DNA of 43,388 bases from an uncultured marine group III euryarchaeote (GCA_902531985.1 CACAGG010000006.1:1-43388), one strand, 5' to 3'. Counted from the first letter of the stretch, positions 24,261 to 32,288 are shown. The notes: generated from the sequence alone by a model not told the origin. Numbers and translations: made by a program.

Positions 24261-25276
24261 CGTCTTCGACCACCGCCACCGCTTCGGCTTCCACCGCTAC
24301 TTCGGCCGCCGCCACCTCGGCTTCCGCTACCACTTCTTCCTCCACCGCCGCTACGACTACTTCCTCCACTTCTCCTGACGGCTCGATTATTTCTTCTTCC
24401 ACTACGGTTGTTATCAGATCCAAATACTCCAAAAGAACCCCCACGATTTGGTTCGTAATCTTCACCAATACCTCGAATTCGCTGAGCAGTTCCTAAAAAA
24501 ATACCAATAACAGCTATTAAAGTACAACACATTGCACCAGCACCTATGAGGAAAAATACACTCTCAGCGTCTTCATTTACTTCTCCAAACTCACTATATA
24601 CCTCGCCAGGGTTTTCGGGATTGTAAAATATTCTCACTGTAGAGTTAACTGCCAAGCGCTCATCCGTTGCATTGATAAATTCTTGGAATAATTTATCCTC
24701 TCCCTCACTCTTTAGAACGTCTACCCAGTGACTTTCCCATAATTCTACTATTTCTCCATAGTAACAACCTTCACAACCTTCTTGGCCATTTACATCACTC
24801 GTGTCCTCGACAGTGTAGATGTAAGATACTTCAGCGACGTAAACAAAGTCTTTCCAGCATTCATCGTCGTCAAAATATCCATCATTATTTCTGTCTTCAC
24901 AATATTCTTCGGTTATGAATTTATCTTCAACGCGTGTATATTCTATAGTTCCTTCAACAGAAGGCCATTCACTAGGATTTTTCCCATCTGATTCTCCGTC
25001 ACCAAATTGGAAGTCAGCAGAACCAATTGCAAAAATAAGAAAAGGAATAGTTGTAATAATAAGAAACGCCCAAACATACCAGGGTGGTTTCTCAGAATTA
25101 TCATCCTCATCCGGAGGAGTATATTCATCGTTTTCAGATTTAGGTGTAGTATAGCTTCCACTTCTTGCACCTGTTTCTGAGGGAGTTTTTGATGATGCAT
25201 ATCTGTCATTATCCTCACCACTCCTCCATTTGCGATATGCTTCACTATCTTGTTCGTAATCTTCGTCTTCAGCCAA
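24257..25276 (-). CDS. DUF3592-like membrane protein with EF-hand-type loop and RG-rich tail
   Basis: A 339-residue protein starting at TTG, overlapping dnaJ by 8 bases. The cytoplasmic N-terminal region is acidic and carries SEAYRKWRSGE at 11-21. A membrane helix at 67-84 leads to an external domain whose start (WPSVEGTIEYTRV) and end (VRIFYNPENPGEV) match DUF3592. Inserted at 126-140 is a loop with calcium-ligand spacing (D128, N130, D132, F135, E139) flanked by C126 and C140; a second cysteine pair is C168/C171. A second helix (about 240-263) returns to the cytoplasm, followed by about 60 residues rich in Gly, Ser and Arg ending GGGGRRR. Function unknown. Confidence 0.75.
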   Translation of the reverse strand: MAEDEDYEQDSEAYRKWRSGEDNDRYASSKTPSETGARSGSYTTPKSENDEYTPPDEDDNSEKPPWYVWAFLIITTIPFLIFAIGSADFQFGDGESDGKNPSEWPSVEGTIEYTRVEDKFITEEYCEDRNNDGYFDDDECWKDFVYVAEVSYIYTVEDTSDVNGQEGCEGCYYGEIVELWESHWVDVLKSEGEDKLFQEFINATDERLAVNSTVRIFYNPENPGEVYSEFGEVNEDAESVFFLIGAGAMCCTLIAVIGIFLGTAQRIRGIGEDYEPNRGGSFGVFGSDNNRSGRRNNRAVRRSGGSSRSGGGGRSGSGSRGGGGRSSGGSRSGGGGRRR

Positions 25277-26414
25277 ATTTACCCATTATCCTGTCCAGAA
25301 ACGACGGTTTTTCCGAGTCTAAATCTCTTAATTGTTCCCATAGTTTCCTTGTTTTACCAGTAGGTTTGGGTACTTTAACATTTATTCTTACATGTTGACT
25401 GCCAACGAGACTAGGTCTCGAAATATCTGGCATTCCTTTTCCTTTTAATCTAAGCACGTCACCGGATTGAGTTCCTGAAGGTATTTTTAGTTTAACATTA
25501 CCTGATAAAGTTGGAACTCTTAGGCTATCTCCAATCACAGCTTGGGCTGGACTTATTTCTAAATCCAATATGATTTCATTATCTTGTCTTTGGAAAATTT
25601 CGTGTTTTTTGACATTCACAACTATGTACAGATCCCCTTTTGGTCCGTTATTGGGTCCTGCACTTCCTTGTCCTCGCATTCTCAATCTAAATCCGTGATC
25701 TGCACCAGGAGGGATTTGCAATTTTATTTTCTTGTTAATTGAGACAATTCCTGAACCCTTACAGTCCCTACATGGTTTGTCAATAGTTTTTCCAGTTCCG
25801 TTACAATCTGAACAAGTATCCGTACTTACAGTTGACATAAATCCTCTCCTTGTCATTCGTTGTACGATACCTTGGCCTCGGCAAGTGTTACAAGTTCTAG
25901 CAACTCCTCCTTCAGCAGCACCAGATCCTGAACATTTTTTGCAGATGTCATCTCTTGGAATTTCAACTTCTTTGGTAATTCCTTTGTATGCTTCTTCTAA
26001 AGTCATAGTGACATCATATCGGAGATCATCACCTCTATTGTTAGGACCTCTTTGACCTCCACCAAAGAATTGACCAAAGATATCACCCATGCCTCCTCTT
26101 TGTCCACCTCCAAATAATTGACCAAAAAGGTCTGAAATATCAGCACCGTGGCTAAATTGATCCCATGAGAATCCGCCGCCATCAAAATCAACACCCTTGT
26201 GACCAAACTTATCGTATCTCGATCTTTTATCGGCATCAGCTAATACTTCATAGGCTTCAGATATTTCTTTGAACTTTTTTTCAGCTACCTCTGGGCTTTC
26301 TGAACTAGCATCGGGGTGGTGAGTTCTAGCTAACTTACGATATGCTTTCTTGATAGTTCTCTCGTCGGAGTCTTTTGCAATTCCCAAAATTTCGTAATAA
26401 TCTCTTTTAGCCAT
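25269..26414 (-). CDS. dnaJ: Chaperone protein DnaJ
   Basis: A full-length type I J-protein. The J domain is at about 1-68 with the HPD tripeptide (THHPDAS), followed by a Gly/Phe-rich region containing two GQ(L/F)FGGGQRG units. The zinc-binding region has four CxxCxGxG repeats (CKKCSGSG, CNTCRGQG, CSDCNGTG, CRDCKGSG), and the two C-terminal beta domains are present. It would deliver unfolded proteins to DnaK. DnaK and GrpE are not in the window. The ORF can start at 26420, but MAKRDYYEIL at 26414 is the usual family start. A TTTTATTAAAA element lies 22-28 bases upstream, so it may have its own promoter inside the longer minus-strand run. Confidence 0.95.
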   Translation of the reverse strand: MAKRDYYEILGIAKDSDERTIKKAYRKLARTHHPDASSESPEVAEKKFKEISEAYEVLADADKRSRYDKFGHKGVDFDGGGFSWDQFSHGADISDLFGQLFGGGQRGGMGDIFGQFFGGGQRGPNNRGDDLRYDVTMTLEEAYKGITKEVEIPRDDICKKCSGSGAAEGGVARTCNTCRGQGIVQRMTRRGFMSTVSTDTCSDCNGTGKTIDKPCRDCKGSGIVSINKKIKLQIPPGADHGFRLRMRGQGSAGPNNGPKGDLYIVVNVKKHEIFQRQDNEIILDLEISPAQAVIGDSLRVPTLSGNVKLKIPSGTQSGDVLRLKGKGMPDISRPSLVGSQHVRINVKVPKPTGKTRKLWEQLRDLDSEKPSFLDRIMGKFG

Positions 26415-26436
26415 GGGCATTCGTCCTATTTTGACC

Positions 26437-26447
26437 TTTTAATAAAA
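26437..26447 (-). promoter_or_regulatory. TATA-like element before dnaJ
   Basis: On the minus strand this reads TTTTATTAAAA, centred 28 bases from the preferred dnaJ start at 26414 and 22 from the alternative at 26420. It lies in the 29-base gap after the ABC permease, so dnaJ could be expressed separately, for example under stress. Confidence 0.4.
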
Positions 26448-26449
26448 CT

Positions 26450-27358
26450 TTAGAATTGTCTATTTGCTATTCCTCTCGAAGCTAAAATAAGTGAAAGTAT
26501 CGCTACTATTACTATAACTAGCATTGCAGTAAACGGTTCCGTAGCAATTACTTGCTCATTGCTATTTACTAAATTAAAATCACTTGCCTCTACATCCCAT
26601 CCCATTGCTTTAGTCGAGTCAAAAATCATTGAATTCAAATAGTGAGTTATGGTTAATTGCTGATAATTTTGAGTAGAAACGAAGCTTTCCCATACAATCC
26701 AATAAATTATTCCAACCAGATAAGGCTTTTCTAAATATGTGGTAAAAACACAAAAAATTGCGATAAATGCTAAACTTTCAAATAGCAAAATTTGTAAAAC
26801 CATGAGCAGAACATCTAAGTTTTCGAGAATTCCATGCGTCCCAGAGGGCATCATGACAGTATAGTAAAATATAATTGCGTTTAAACCTAAAATAGCGAAC
26901 ATGGAAATTACTCCAGCCAAATATCTATGGAGTATAATTTCAAAAGGATGTATGGGCGTTGTTCTTAATAGTTGCATTGTTTTATTTTCAAATTCCTCAT
27001 TGATTAATTCTGAACTAAAAATTATAGCCATTATTATAGCTACAAAACTTATAACAAATAAATCAAATATATTCAGAAATTCTTCTCTTGCATCTTCATG
27101 TATTAAATCTCCATCTTCATCATAATATATTTTCTCACCGTTAGATTCTTGAACCTGCCTATCTTCATCAGTTTGAAAATATATTACTACACCTAATACA
27201 CATGGAAGCAAGAGTATTGCTACTACTATCCAGGTGATTTTATTCACCAATAATCGATATATGCAATTTTTAGCAATTGGTGGAAATAAATTTTTTGATC
27301 GCTTAGCAAAGGACTGAACTGTATCTGGCAGCTTTCCAATTTTATCTATTATTTCCAT
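26450..27358 (-). CDS. ABC-2 type permease (second pair)
   Basis: A 302-residue membrane protein with about six hydrophobic helices and the ABC-2 layout: a first helix near residue 40, a large external loop, then a helix block. The motif INEEFENKTMQLLRTTPIHPFEIILHRYLA resembles the conserved coupling region of ABC-2 permeases; I quote it as INEEFENKTMQLL and TPIHPFE. It overlaps the 27349 ATPase gene by 10 bases and should work with it. Export of an unknown substrate is likely. It is distinct in sequence from the other permease of the cluster. Confidence 0.82.
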   Translation of the reverse strand: MEIIDKIGKLPDTVQSFAKRSKNLFPPIAKNCIYRLLVNKITWIVVAILLLPCVLGVVIYFQTDEDRQVQESNGEKIYYDEDGDLIHEDAREEFLNIFDLFVISFVAIIMAIIFSSELINEEFENKTMQLLRTTPIHPFEIILHRYLAGVISMFAILGLNAIIFYYTVMMPSGTHGILENLDVLLMVLQILLFESLAFIAIFCVFTTYLEKPYLVGIIYWIVWESFVSTQNYQQLTITHYLNSMIFDSTKAMGWDVEASDFNLVNSNEQVIATEPFTAMLVIVIVAILSLILASRGIANRQF

Positions 27359-28287
27359 TGATGACCTTCCACTAATTTTGCATATAATGAGTCTAGAGAA
27401 TCATCTTCAGAATATATTCTTTCAACAGTTATTTTTTCTTTTTGAAGGATTTTTGGTATTTCTAAATATACATCCTCTGTTTGAGTAGTTTCTACAGTTA
27501 ATTCGTTGGTATCTTCATCGATTGAAGTTGCCTTAGTCCATTTTTCATCTAAAAGTCTTTTAGCTAATTTTCTTAAATTTCCATCCTTTACAGGAACTAT
27601 ACTTATTGGTCTTGGCACATTAATTAGATTTCTTATCTCATGACGGTTTCCATGGGCTAACATTTTTCCATTATTGATTAAAGCAATATTATCAGTTAGG
27701 CTTTGGATGTCATGTAAAATATGACTTGAAATTAGAATAGTTTTACCATTTTCAGCCCATTCAGTCATCTTTTTCATAAGTAGTATTCTTGTAGTAGGAT
27801 CTGCACCTTGGAAGGGTTCATCCATAACTAGTACTTCAGGATTAAATACAGTTGCTCTTGCAACTTTAGTTTTTTGTCTCATCCCTCTTGAATATGTGTT
27901 AATCTTTCTTTCCATGGCCTCTTCTAATCCTAATTCTGAAAGAGCCTCTATTGCCCTTTCTTCAGCTTCTTCTTTTTGGCAGTCATGCATTCTAAGAAAA
28001 TAGCTCACAAATTCTAGACCAGACATATGTTCGTAAAAACAGTCATATTCAGGGACAAAGCCAAAATCTTTCTTTAACTCCCAATCATCAAAAGGATTTC
28101 TTCCATCAACTGTCACTCTACCTCTTGATGGTCTAGATAATCCTAAAATTATTTTCATTGTGGTTGATTTACCAGCTCCATTTGGACCTAGTATTCCAGT
28201 TATACCCTTGTTGACTTCTAAATTTATGTTTGAAATTCCTTGTACATCGCCGTAATTTTTAGTAACTTGTTCAAGTTTTATATTCAT
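27349..28287 (-). CDS. ABC-2 transporter ATPase (second pair)
   Basis: An ATPase of 312 residues. Walker A is GPNGAGKST at 34-42, the Q-loop region is FGFVPEYDCFYEHMSG, the signature is the variant YSRGMRQK, Walker B is VLVMDEPFQGADP and the switch is SSHIL. The C-terminal domain of about 90 residues is typical of the NodI/CcmA-like group. It overlaps a permease gene on each side (4 and 10 bases). The substitution of Arg for the first Gly of SGG in the signature is seen in some family members and need not abolish activity. Confidence 0.9.
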   Translation of the reverse strand: MNIKLEQVTKNYGDVQGISNINLEVNKGITGILGPNGAGKSTTMKIILGLSRPSRGRVTVDGRNPFDDWELKKDFGFVPEYDCFYEHMSGLEFVSYFLRMHDCQKEEAEERAIEALSELGLEEAMERKINTYSRGMRQKTKVARATVFNPEVLVMDEPFQGADPTTRILLMKKMTEWAENGKTILISSHILHDIQSLTDNIALINNGKMLAHGNRHEIRNLINVPRPISIVPVKDGNLRKLAKRLLDEKWTKATSIDEDTNELTVETTQTEDVYLEIPKILQKEKITVERIYSEDDSLDSLYAKLVEGHQWK

Positions 28288-29219
28288 TTATTAGCCTCCA
28301 TTTGTTGAATCATCCAATACATGAAACCAGCACATCCTGTAAAAATAAAAGTAAAAACTGCAAAGAGCTCTATACTTCCAATATCGACTTCCCAAGGTTC
28401 AAAGAATGCTATGACATAGTATTTGGTATCGAAGATCAAATAGCTCAACATATCAACTACATGATTTATTGATAGCAACAGTATGTAGTCAGCTTCATCT
28501 ATACCAAATGCATTTAAAATTGTAAAGAAAGTCTCACATACTAAAGAAGTACCATAAACGAACAGAAAAAAAGTACTTGAAGCTATTCCTTCTTTTTTAA
28601 TTAGTGTTGAAAATGTTAATCCAATTATAGAATATGCTCCTGAGTAAAGTATTCCTTGAAGCATGATATTGACAATTAGCCATTTTCTGTCTAATAACCA
28701 TGAAGCTTCTAGGCCATTGCCTGACCACATAGAACTTAGAATCATATAATTTGGTAATGCAGTTACTAACAACAATAAAATAAAAACTGGAATGAATCTA
28801 GCAATAAGGTAATCTAATCTGCTTATTGGTCTTGATAGATATAAATGAATAGATTTATTCGCCATATCATTTCCGATAATGCCACCACTTGCAGTTGCCG
28901 CGATTGCAATTAGAAAGAGTTTAGTACCACCAGCATTTCCTAACAAATCACCGTAAAAATCAAGCGGAACACATCTTTGATACTCATCATTAAGATCTAC
29001 ACAAGGATAATCTTCAGGCTCAATGAATAATATGAATCTAAAAAAAGTTAATAGGTAAACAACAGCTATCATCAAATTTATACCAATACCGTTCCATGTT
29101 CTTAGCGTTAATAAATTATTAAATTTTCTTAAACCCATTCCAAGAACTATCCAAGGTCTTGTTGTTAGGTTTGCATCAAAATCTCTAAAGCGATTTGACA
29201 GCTGGGCTTTTCCTTTCAT
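28284..29219 (-). CDS. ABC-2 type permease (first pair)
   Basis: A 311-residue membrane protein with about six hydrophobic helices. Residues about 120-140 contain GGIIGNDMANKSIHLYLSRP, the coupling motif typical of ABC-2 permeases (gNDm.n.si.lylsRPi). An external loop with two cysteines (YPCVDLNDEYQRCVP) follows the first helix and may form a disulfide. Four-base overlaps with both neighbours show a single transcript. It should pair with the ATPase at 29216. Confidence 0.85.
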   Translation of the reverse strand: MKGKAQLSNRFRDFDANLTTRPWIVLGMGLRKFNNLLTLRTWNGIGINLMIAVVYLLTFFRFILFIEPEDYPCVDLNDEYQRCVPLDFYGDLLGNAGGTKLFLIAIAATASGGIIGNDMANKSIHLYLSRPISRLDYLIARFIPVFILLLLVTALPNYMILSSMWSGNGLEASWLLDRKWLIVNIMLQGILYSGAYSIIGLTFSTLIKKEGIASSTFFLFVYGTSLVCETFFTILNAFGIDEADYILLLSINHVVDMLSYLIFDTKYYVIAFFEPWEVDIGSIELFAVFTFIFTGCAGFMYWMIQQMEANK

Positions 29220-30124
29220 TCAACTATCTCCTGGTAAACACTATCCATCGATTGTGATGTCCTTTCCATTTCATACAACGAGCATTTACTTTTCACAGAA
29301 GCATCGATAATATCATCATAGGTTGAGTTGTCTACATATGGTATTATCAGTGCACGGCCATCGTCTTCTATCGTAATTTTTTTCTTTTTAAGTTCGGAAA
29401 TAAAATTCTCAGATCCCCCTCCTATCCTTACTCGAACGAAATTACTCTTTTCACCTACTATGGCTTTGACGTCTTCTTGCATTTGTAGTTTACCATCTTT
29501 GACAATTATGACGGAGTCGCAAACAGTCTCAACATCTTGAAGGATATGTGTGCTAAGCAAAACTTTAGTGTTGCTTACATCAGTCAATCCATTTATTGTT
29601 TCCAGCATTTCTCTTCTGGCATTAGGATCAAGTCCAGACGTAGGCTCATCTAAAAATATAACTTCAGGCGCGTGAATTAGGCCTTGAGCTAGTTTTATTT
29701 TTTGACGCATGCCTCCAGAATATTCACCAATCAGCCGATACTTCTCTTCACCCATTCGAAGATGTCCTAAAATTTCATGAGTTCTTTCTGTAGCTCCAGC
29801 TACACTCATTCCGGAAACCATACCCATTTCTATCAAAAATCCAACACCAGTCATTTCGTTAGGTATACAGTCGTGCTCTGGCATATAGCCAATTTTTCTA
29901 CGAATCTCAGTAGTATTTTTAGTTAGAGTTTCACCTAGCACAGTAATCTCTCCGCTAGTTGGAGTTAATAATCCAAGAGCAATTTTAACAAACGTACTTT
30001 TTCCTGCACCATTAGGACCCAGAATTCCCACTTTGCCTGCAGGTATTTCTATGGAAAAATCATCTAATGCCTTGAGATTGCCATATTGTTTAACGACGTT
30101 TGTTGCCTTTATCACAGGTATCAA
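29216..30124 (-). CDS. ABC-2 transporter ATPase (first pair)
   Basis: An ATPase of 302 residues starting at TTG. Walker A is GPNGAGKST at 36-44, the Q-loop region IGYMPEHDCIPNEMTG, the signature YSGGMRQK, Walker B VIFLDEPTSGLDP and the switch STHIL. It is the first gene of a long minus-strand run. A CTTTAAGTA element is centred 24 bases upstream of the TTG, supporting that unusual start codon. The Q-loop region resembles that of the ATPase at 27349, so the two ATPases are probably paralogues. Confidence 0.9.
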   Translation of the reverse strand: MIPVIKATNVVKQYGNLKALDDFSIEIPAGKVGILGPNGAGKSTFVKIALGLLTPTSGEITVLGETLTKNTTEIRRKIGYMPEHDCIPNEMTGVGFLIEMGMVSGMSVAGATERTHEILGHLRMGEEKYRLIGEYSGGMRQKIKLAQGLIHAPEVIFLDEPTSGLDPNARREMLETINGLTDVSNTKVLLSTHILQDVETVCDSVIIVKDGKLQMQEDVKAIVGEKSNFVRVRIGGGSENFISELKKKKITIEDDGRALIIPYVDNSTYDDIIDASVKSKCSLYEMERTSQSMDSVYQEIVE

Positions 30125-30143
30125 ACCTTATTTGTAAAACAAG

Positions 30144-30152
30144 TACTTAAAG
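30144..30152 (-). promoter_or_regulatory. TATA box for the ABC-2/dnaJ operon
   Basis: On the minus strand this reads CTTTAAGTA, centred 24 bases before the TTG start at 30124. It predicts a leaderless transcript for the eight-gene minus-strand run. Confidence 0.55.
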
Positions 30153-30176
30153 ATATCAATTGAAAAATTAAATAAT

Positions 30177-30185
30177 TTTATATAT
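30177..30185 (+). promoter_or_regulatory. TATA box for the ribosomal stalk operon
   Basis: TTTATATAT is centred at 30181, so transcription should begin near 30207. That is downstream of the ATG at 30190 and coincides with the first base of the leader stem. Confidence 0.65.
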
Positions 30186-30206
30186 CCCCATGTTTCCGAC
30201 GAGATG

Positions 30207-30249
30207 CCGTAGCAGAGATGTAATCTCGCTTTACTACGGAGGTGAAACC
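30207..30249 (+). promoter_or_regulatory. Structured uL1 mRNA leader with Shine-Dalgarno sequence, candidate L1 autoregulatory site
   Basis: An outer stem pairs CCGTAG (30207-30212) with CTACGG (30234-30239). An asymmetric internal loop (CA on one side, GCTTTA on the other) separates it from an inner stem GAGAT (30215-30219) with ATCTC (30223-30227), closed by GTA. The outer stem takes up the first two G of the Shine-Dalgarno GGAGGTGA (30238-30245). Helix, asymmetric loop, helix is the general form of known L1-binding sites. In Methanococcus, L1 represses the L1-L10-L12 operon by binding its own mRNA. Binding here would mask the ribosome site. The role is inferred. Confidence 0.6.
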
Positions 30250-30888
30250 ATCGCATCAAACAAAGTAAATCAAGTAATTGAGGATGCTCTCAAATCAGAT
30301 AAGGAGCGTAAGTTCGTTGAGACTGTAGAAGTTGCAATAAATCTTCGTGATGTTGATTTACAAAATCCTCAAAAGAGGATTAATGCAGAGGTGGCTCTTC
30401 CCCACGGAAGAGGTAGGCCTTCACGTGTTGCAGTTTTTGCACAGGGTGAAATGGCAGTTATTTCTAAAAAGATAGTAGATACAGTTCTTGGTCCAGAGCA
30501 AATAGATGATCTTTCTGAAAACAAAAGAGAAGCTAAAAAATTAGCTGATAAATTTGATTTCTTTGTTGCAGAAACCGGATTAATGGCTACTATTGGTAAA
30601 AGTCTTGGTGTTGTATTAGGTCCCCGTGGAAAAATGCCTAGACCTATTCCTCCACAAGCAGATATTGAAAGAATTATTAACAGTTTGACTAACTTAGTTC
30701 CTGTAAGGTCGAAGGATCGTCCAACTTTCCATGTACCGTTTGGTAACGTTTCTATGTCACAGGATCAATTAGCTGAGAATCTTGAAACTATTTTGAAGCG
30801 TGTTGAATCTACTCTCGATAGAGGTTCAGACAATATAGCATCAATTTGGGTAAAAACTACAATGGGTAAGGCGGTGAGGTTAGGATGA
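30250..30888 (+). CDS. rpl1: Ribosomal protein uL1, probable ATC start
   Basis: uL1 of 212 residues. Family sequence begins right after the chosen start: VNQVIEDALKSDKERKF, then INAEVALPHGRGR, GLMATIGKSLGVVLGPRGKMP and PVRSKDRPTFHVPFGN. It binds 23S rRNA at the L1 stalk and in archaea also controls its own operon. The reading frame is open from an ATG at 30190, but that adds 20 residues foreign to the family, lies upstream of the predicted transcription start, and has no Shine-Dalgarno. The ATC at 30250 has GGAGG seven bases before it, and no ATG, GTG or TTG in frame lies near. A start at ATC is therefore most likely. The stop overlaps uL10 by four bases. Confidence 0.88.
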   Translation: MASNKVNQVIEDALKSDKERKFVETVEVAINLRDVDLQNPQKRINAEVALPHGRGRPSRVAVFAQGEMAVISKKIVDTVLGPEQIDDLSENKREAKKLADKFDFFVAETGLMATIGKSLGVVLGPRGKMPRPIPPQADIERIINSLTNLVPVRSKDRPTFHVPFGNVSMSQDQLAENLETILKRVESTLDRGSDNIASIWVKTTMGKAVRLG

Positions 30889-31919
30889 AACCTGAAGCAT
30901 TTGTAGCAGATTGGAAACGTAGCGAAGTTTCAGATATACAGAAATTTGTCGAAGGAGCTAATGTGGTAGGTCTTGTTGATGTTACAGGTATTGGAGCGAA
31001 ATCAATGCTCACTATGCGAGCTTCTTTGAGAGAAATGGGTGTAAAATTAAGAATGTCTCGTAACAGACTTTTAAAATTAGCCATTTTTGAAGCATCCAAA
31101 AATAAAAAAGGTATTGACCAAGTTGTTGATGCTTTTGCACCCCGTCAATTAGCTTTACTTTCTTCTGATGAGAGCCCATTTAAAATTTTCCAAATGTTGT
31201 TAGAATCTCAGACGATGGCTCCTGCTAAAGGTGGAGAAATCGCCTCATATAATATAGTTCTTGATAAGGGTCCAACAGCTTTTCCGGCAGGACCTATAGT
31301 TGGAGATTTCCAAAATGCAGGTTTCCCTGCAGCTATTGAAAAAGGAAAAATCGTAATTAGGAAAAAACATACAGCTGTAGCTGAAGGTGAAGTTATTAGC
31401 GCCGAAGTAGCTGCCGCACTTGACAAACTTGAAATTTATCCGATAACTGTTGGAATGCAGTTGTTAGGAGCATTTGATGGAGAAACATTCTACCTTTCAG
31501 ATGTTCTTGACATAGATATGGATGAGTTCCGTAGCATGATACAATCTGCCACAGCTCAGTCATTCAATCTTGCATTCAATACACGTTATTTCACAGGATC
31601 TGTAATGCAACCGTTGCTGTCTAAAGCATATAGTGATGCTTTGGCTGTAGCAGTTTCAACGGCATATCCCTCTGAGTCAACAATCAAGGCTCTACTCTCT
31701 AAAGCGCATGGTGCAATGCTTGGTGTTGCAGGCCACGCCGGCGAGGGAGTCGATGATGAGTTGAAAGAAATGTTGGGTAGTGCTGCATCTGCAGCCGCAG
31801 CCGCACCAGAACCAGTGGAAGAAGCATCATCCTCAGATAAAGAGGATGAAGATGACGAAGAGGAAGAGGAAGTATCTGAAGAAGATACGGCCGCAGGCCT
31901 TGGAGCATTATTCGGATAA
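30885..31919 (+). CDS. rpl10: Ribosomal protein uL10 (P0)
   Basis: The archaeal stalk base protein, 344 residues. The N-terminal rRNA-binding domain includes [15 protein letters not shown] and RMSRNRLLK. The archaeal insertion domain (about 110-200) includes [10 protein letters not shown]. Helical P1-binding spine segments (about 260-300) follow. The C-terminal acidic stretch ends [13 protein letters not shown], the same tail as P1, which contacts translation factors. The start overlaps the uL1 stop (ATGA), with GAGGT just upstream. It binds dimers of the P1 protein encoded next. Confidence 0.96.
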   Translation: MKPEAFVADWKRSEVSDIQKFVEGANVVGLVDVTGIGAKSMLTMRASLREMGVKLRMSRNRLLKLAIFEASKNKKGIDQVVDAFAPRQLALLSSDESPFKIFQMLLESQTMAPAKGGEIASYNIVLDKGPTAFPAGPIVGDFQNAGFPAAIEKGKIVIRKKHTAVAEGEVISAEVAAALDKLEIYPITVGMQLLGAFDGETFYLSDVLDIDMDEFRSMIQSATAQSFNLAFNTRYFTGSVMQPLLSKAYSDALAVAVSTAYPSESTIKALLSKAHGAMLGVAGHAGEGVDDELKEMLGSAASAAAAAPEPVEEASSSDKEDEDDEEEEEVSEEDTAAGLGALFG

Positions 31920-31938
31920 TAAAAAGGAGGCAAAAAAA

Positions 31939-32253
31939 ATGGAATACGTCTATACGGCAATGTTACTGCATTCAGCAGGAGCAAAGGTTGACGCAAAAAG
32001 CGTCGAGAAAGTCTTGAAGGCCGCAGGCATCAAGGCAGATAAATCAAGGGCAGAGGCTCTTGTAGCTTCTCTAGAAGGAGTCGATATTGAGGAAGCAATG
32101 GCTACAGCCGCCGTCGCCGCACCAGCTGCAGGCGCCGCACCAGCTGCCGCTGCCGCATCTTCAGAAGAGGCACCAGCTGAAGAAGAAGAAGAAGAAGAAG
32201 AAGAAGCAAGCGAAGAAGATACTGCCGCAGGCCTTGGTGCTCTTTTCGGTTGA
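31939..32253 (+). CDS. rpl12: Ribosomal protein P1 (archaeal L12)
   Basis: The acidic stalk protein, 104 residues. The N-terminal dimerisation helices ([20 protein letters not shown] onward) occupy 1-58, followed by an Ala/Pro hinge and a run of nine Glu, then [14 protein letters not shown]. The start at 31939 is set by AAAGGAGG eight bases upstream. The frame is open further upstream into uL10, but that extension is a shadow. Several P1 dimers bind uL10 and recruit elongation factors. Confidence 0.97.
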   Translation: MEYVYTAMLLHSAGAKVDAKSVEKVLKAAGIKADKSRAEALVASLEGVDIEEAMATAAVAAPAAGAAPAAAAASSEEAPAEEEEEEEEEASEEDTAAGLGALFG

Positions 32254-32258
32254 GGTTG

Positions 32259-32278
32259 ATGTGGGTTTAATCCCCCAT
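32259..32278 (+). terminator. Hairpin between P1 and the SAP-domain gene
   Basis: ATGTGGG (32259-32265) and CCCCCAT (32272-32278) can form six of seven pairs around loop TTTAAT. It lies directly after the P1 stop codon. It could reduce read-through or stabilise the 3' end of the stalk mRNA. No T tract follows, so a true terminator is uncertain. Confidence 0.35.
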
Positions 32279-32288
32279 ATGAAGTTCA

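Noticed and set aside
24250-24468. Minus-strand ORF rich in Val, Glu and Ala
   Set aside because: It is a frame-shifted reading of the Gly/Ser/Arg-rich tail of the DUF3592-like gene. Repetitive codons keep the other frame open.
30190-30249. ATG at 30190 as the uL1 start
   Set aside because: It lies upstream of the transcription start predicted from the TATA box, has no ribosome-binding sequence, and would add 20 residues (including MFPTRCRSRDV) that do not resemble uL1.
31780-31938. N-terminal extension of P1 into the uL10 gene
   Set aside because: The extension is the uL10 coding sequence read in another frame. A strong Shine-Dalgarno before 31939 and the family N terminus [14 protein letters not shown] set the true start.
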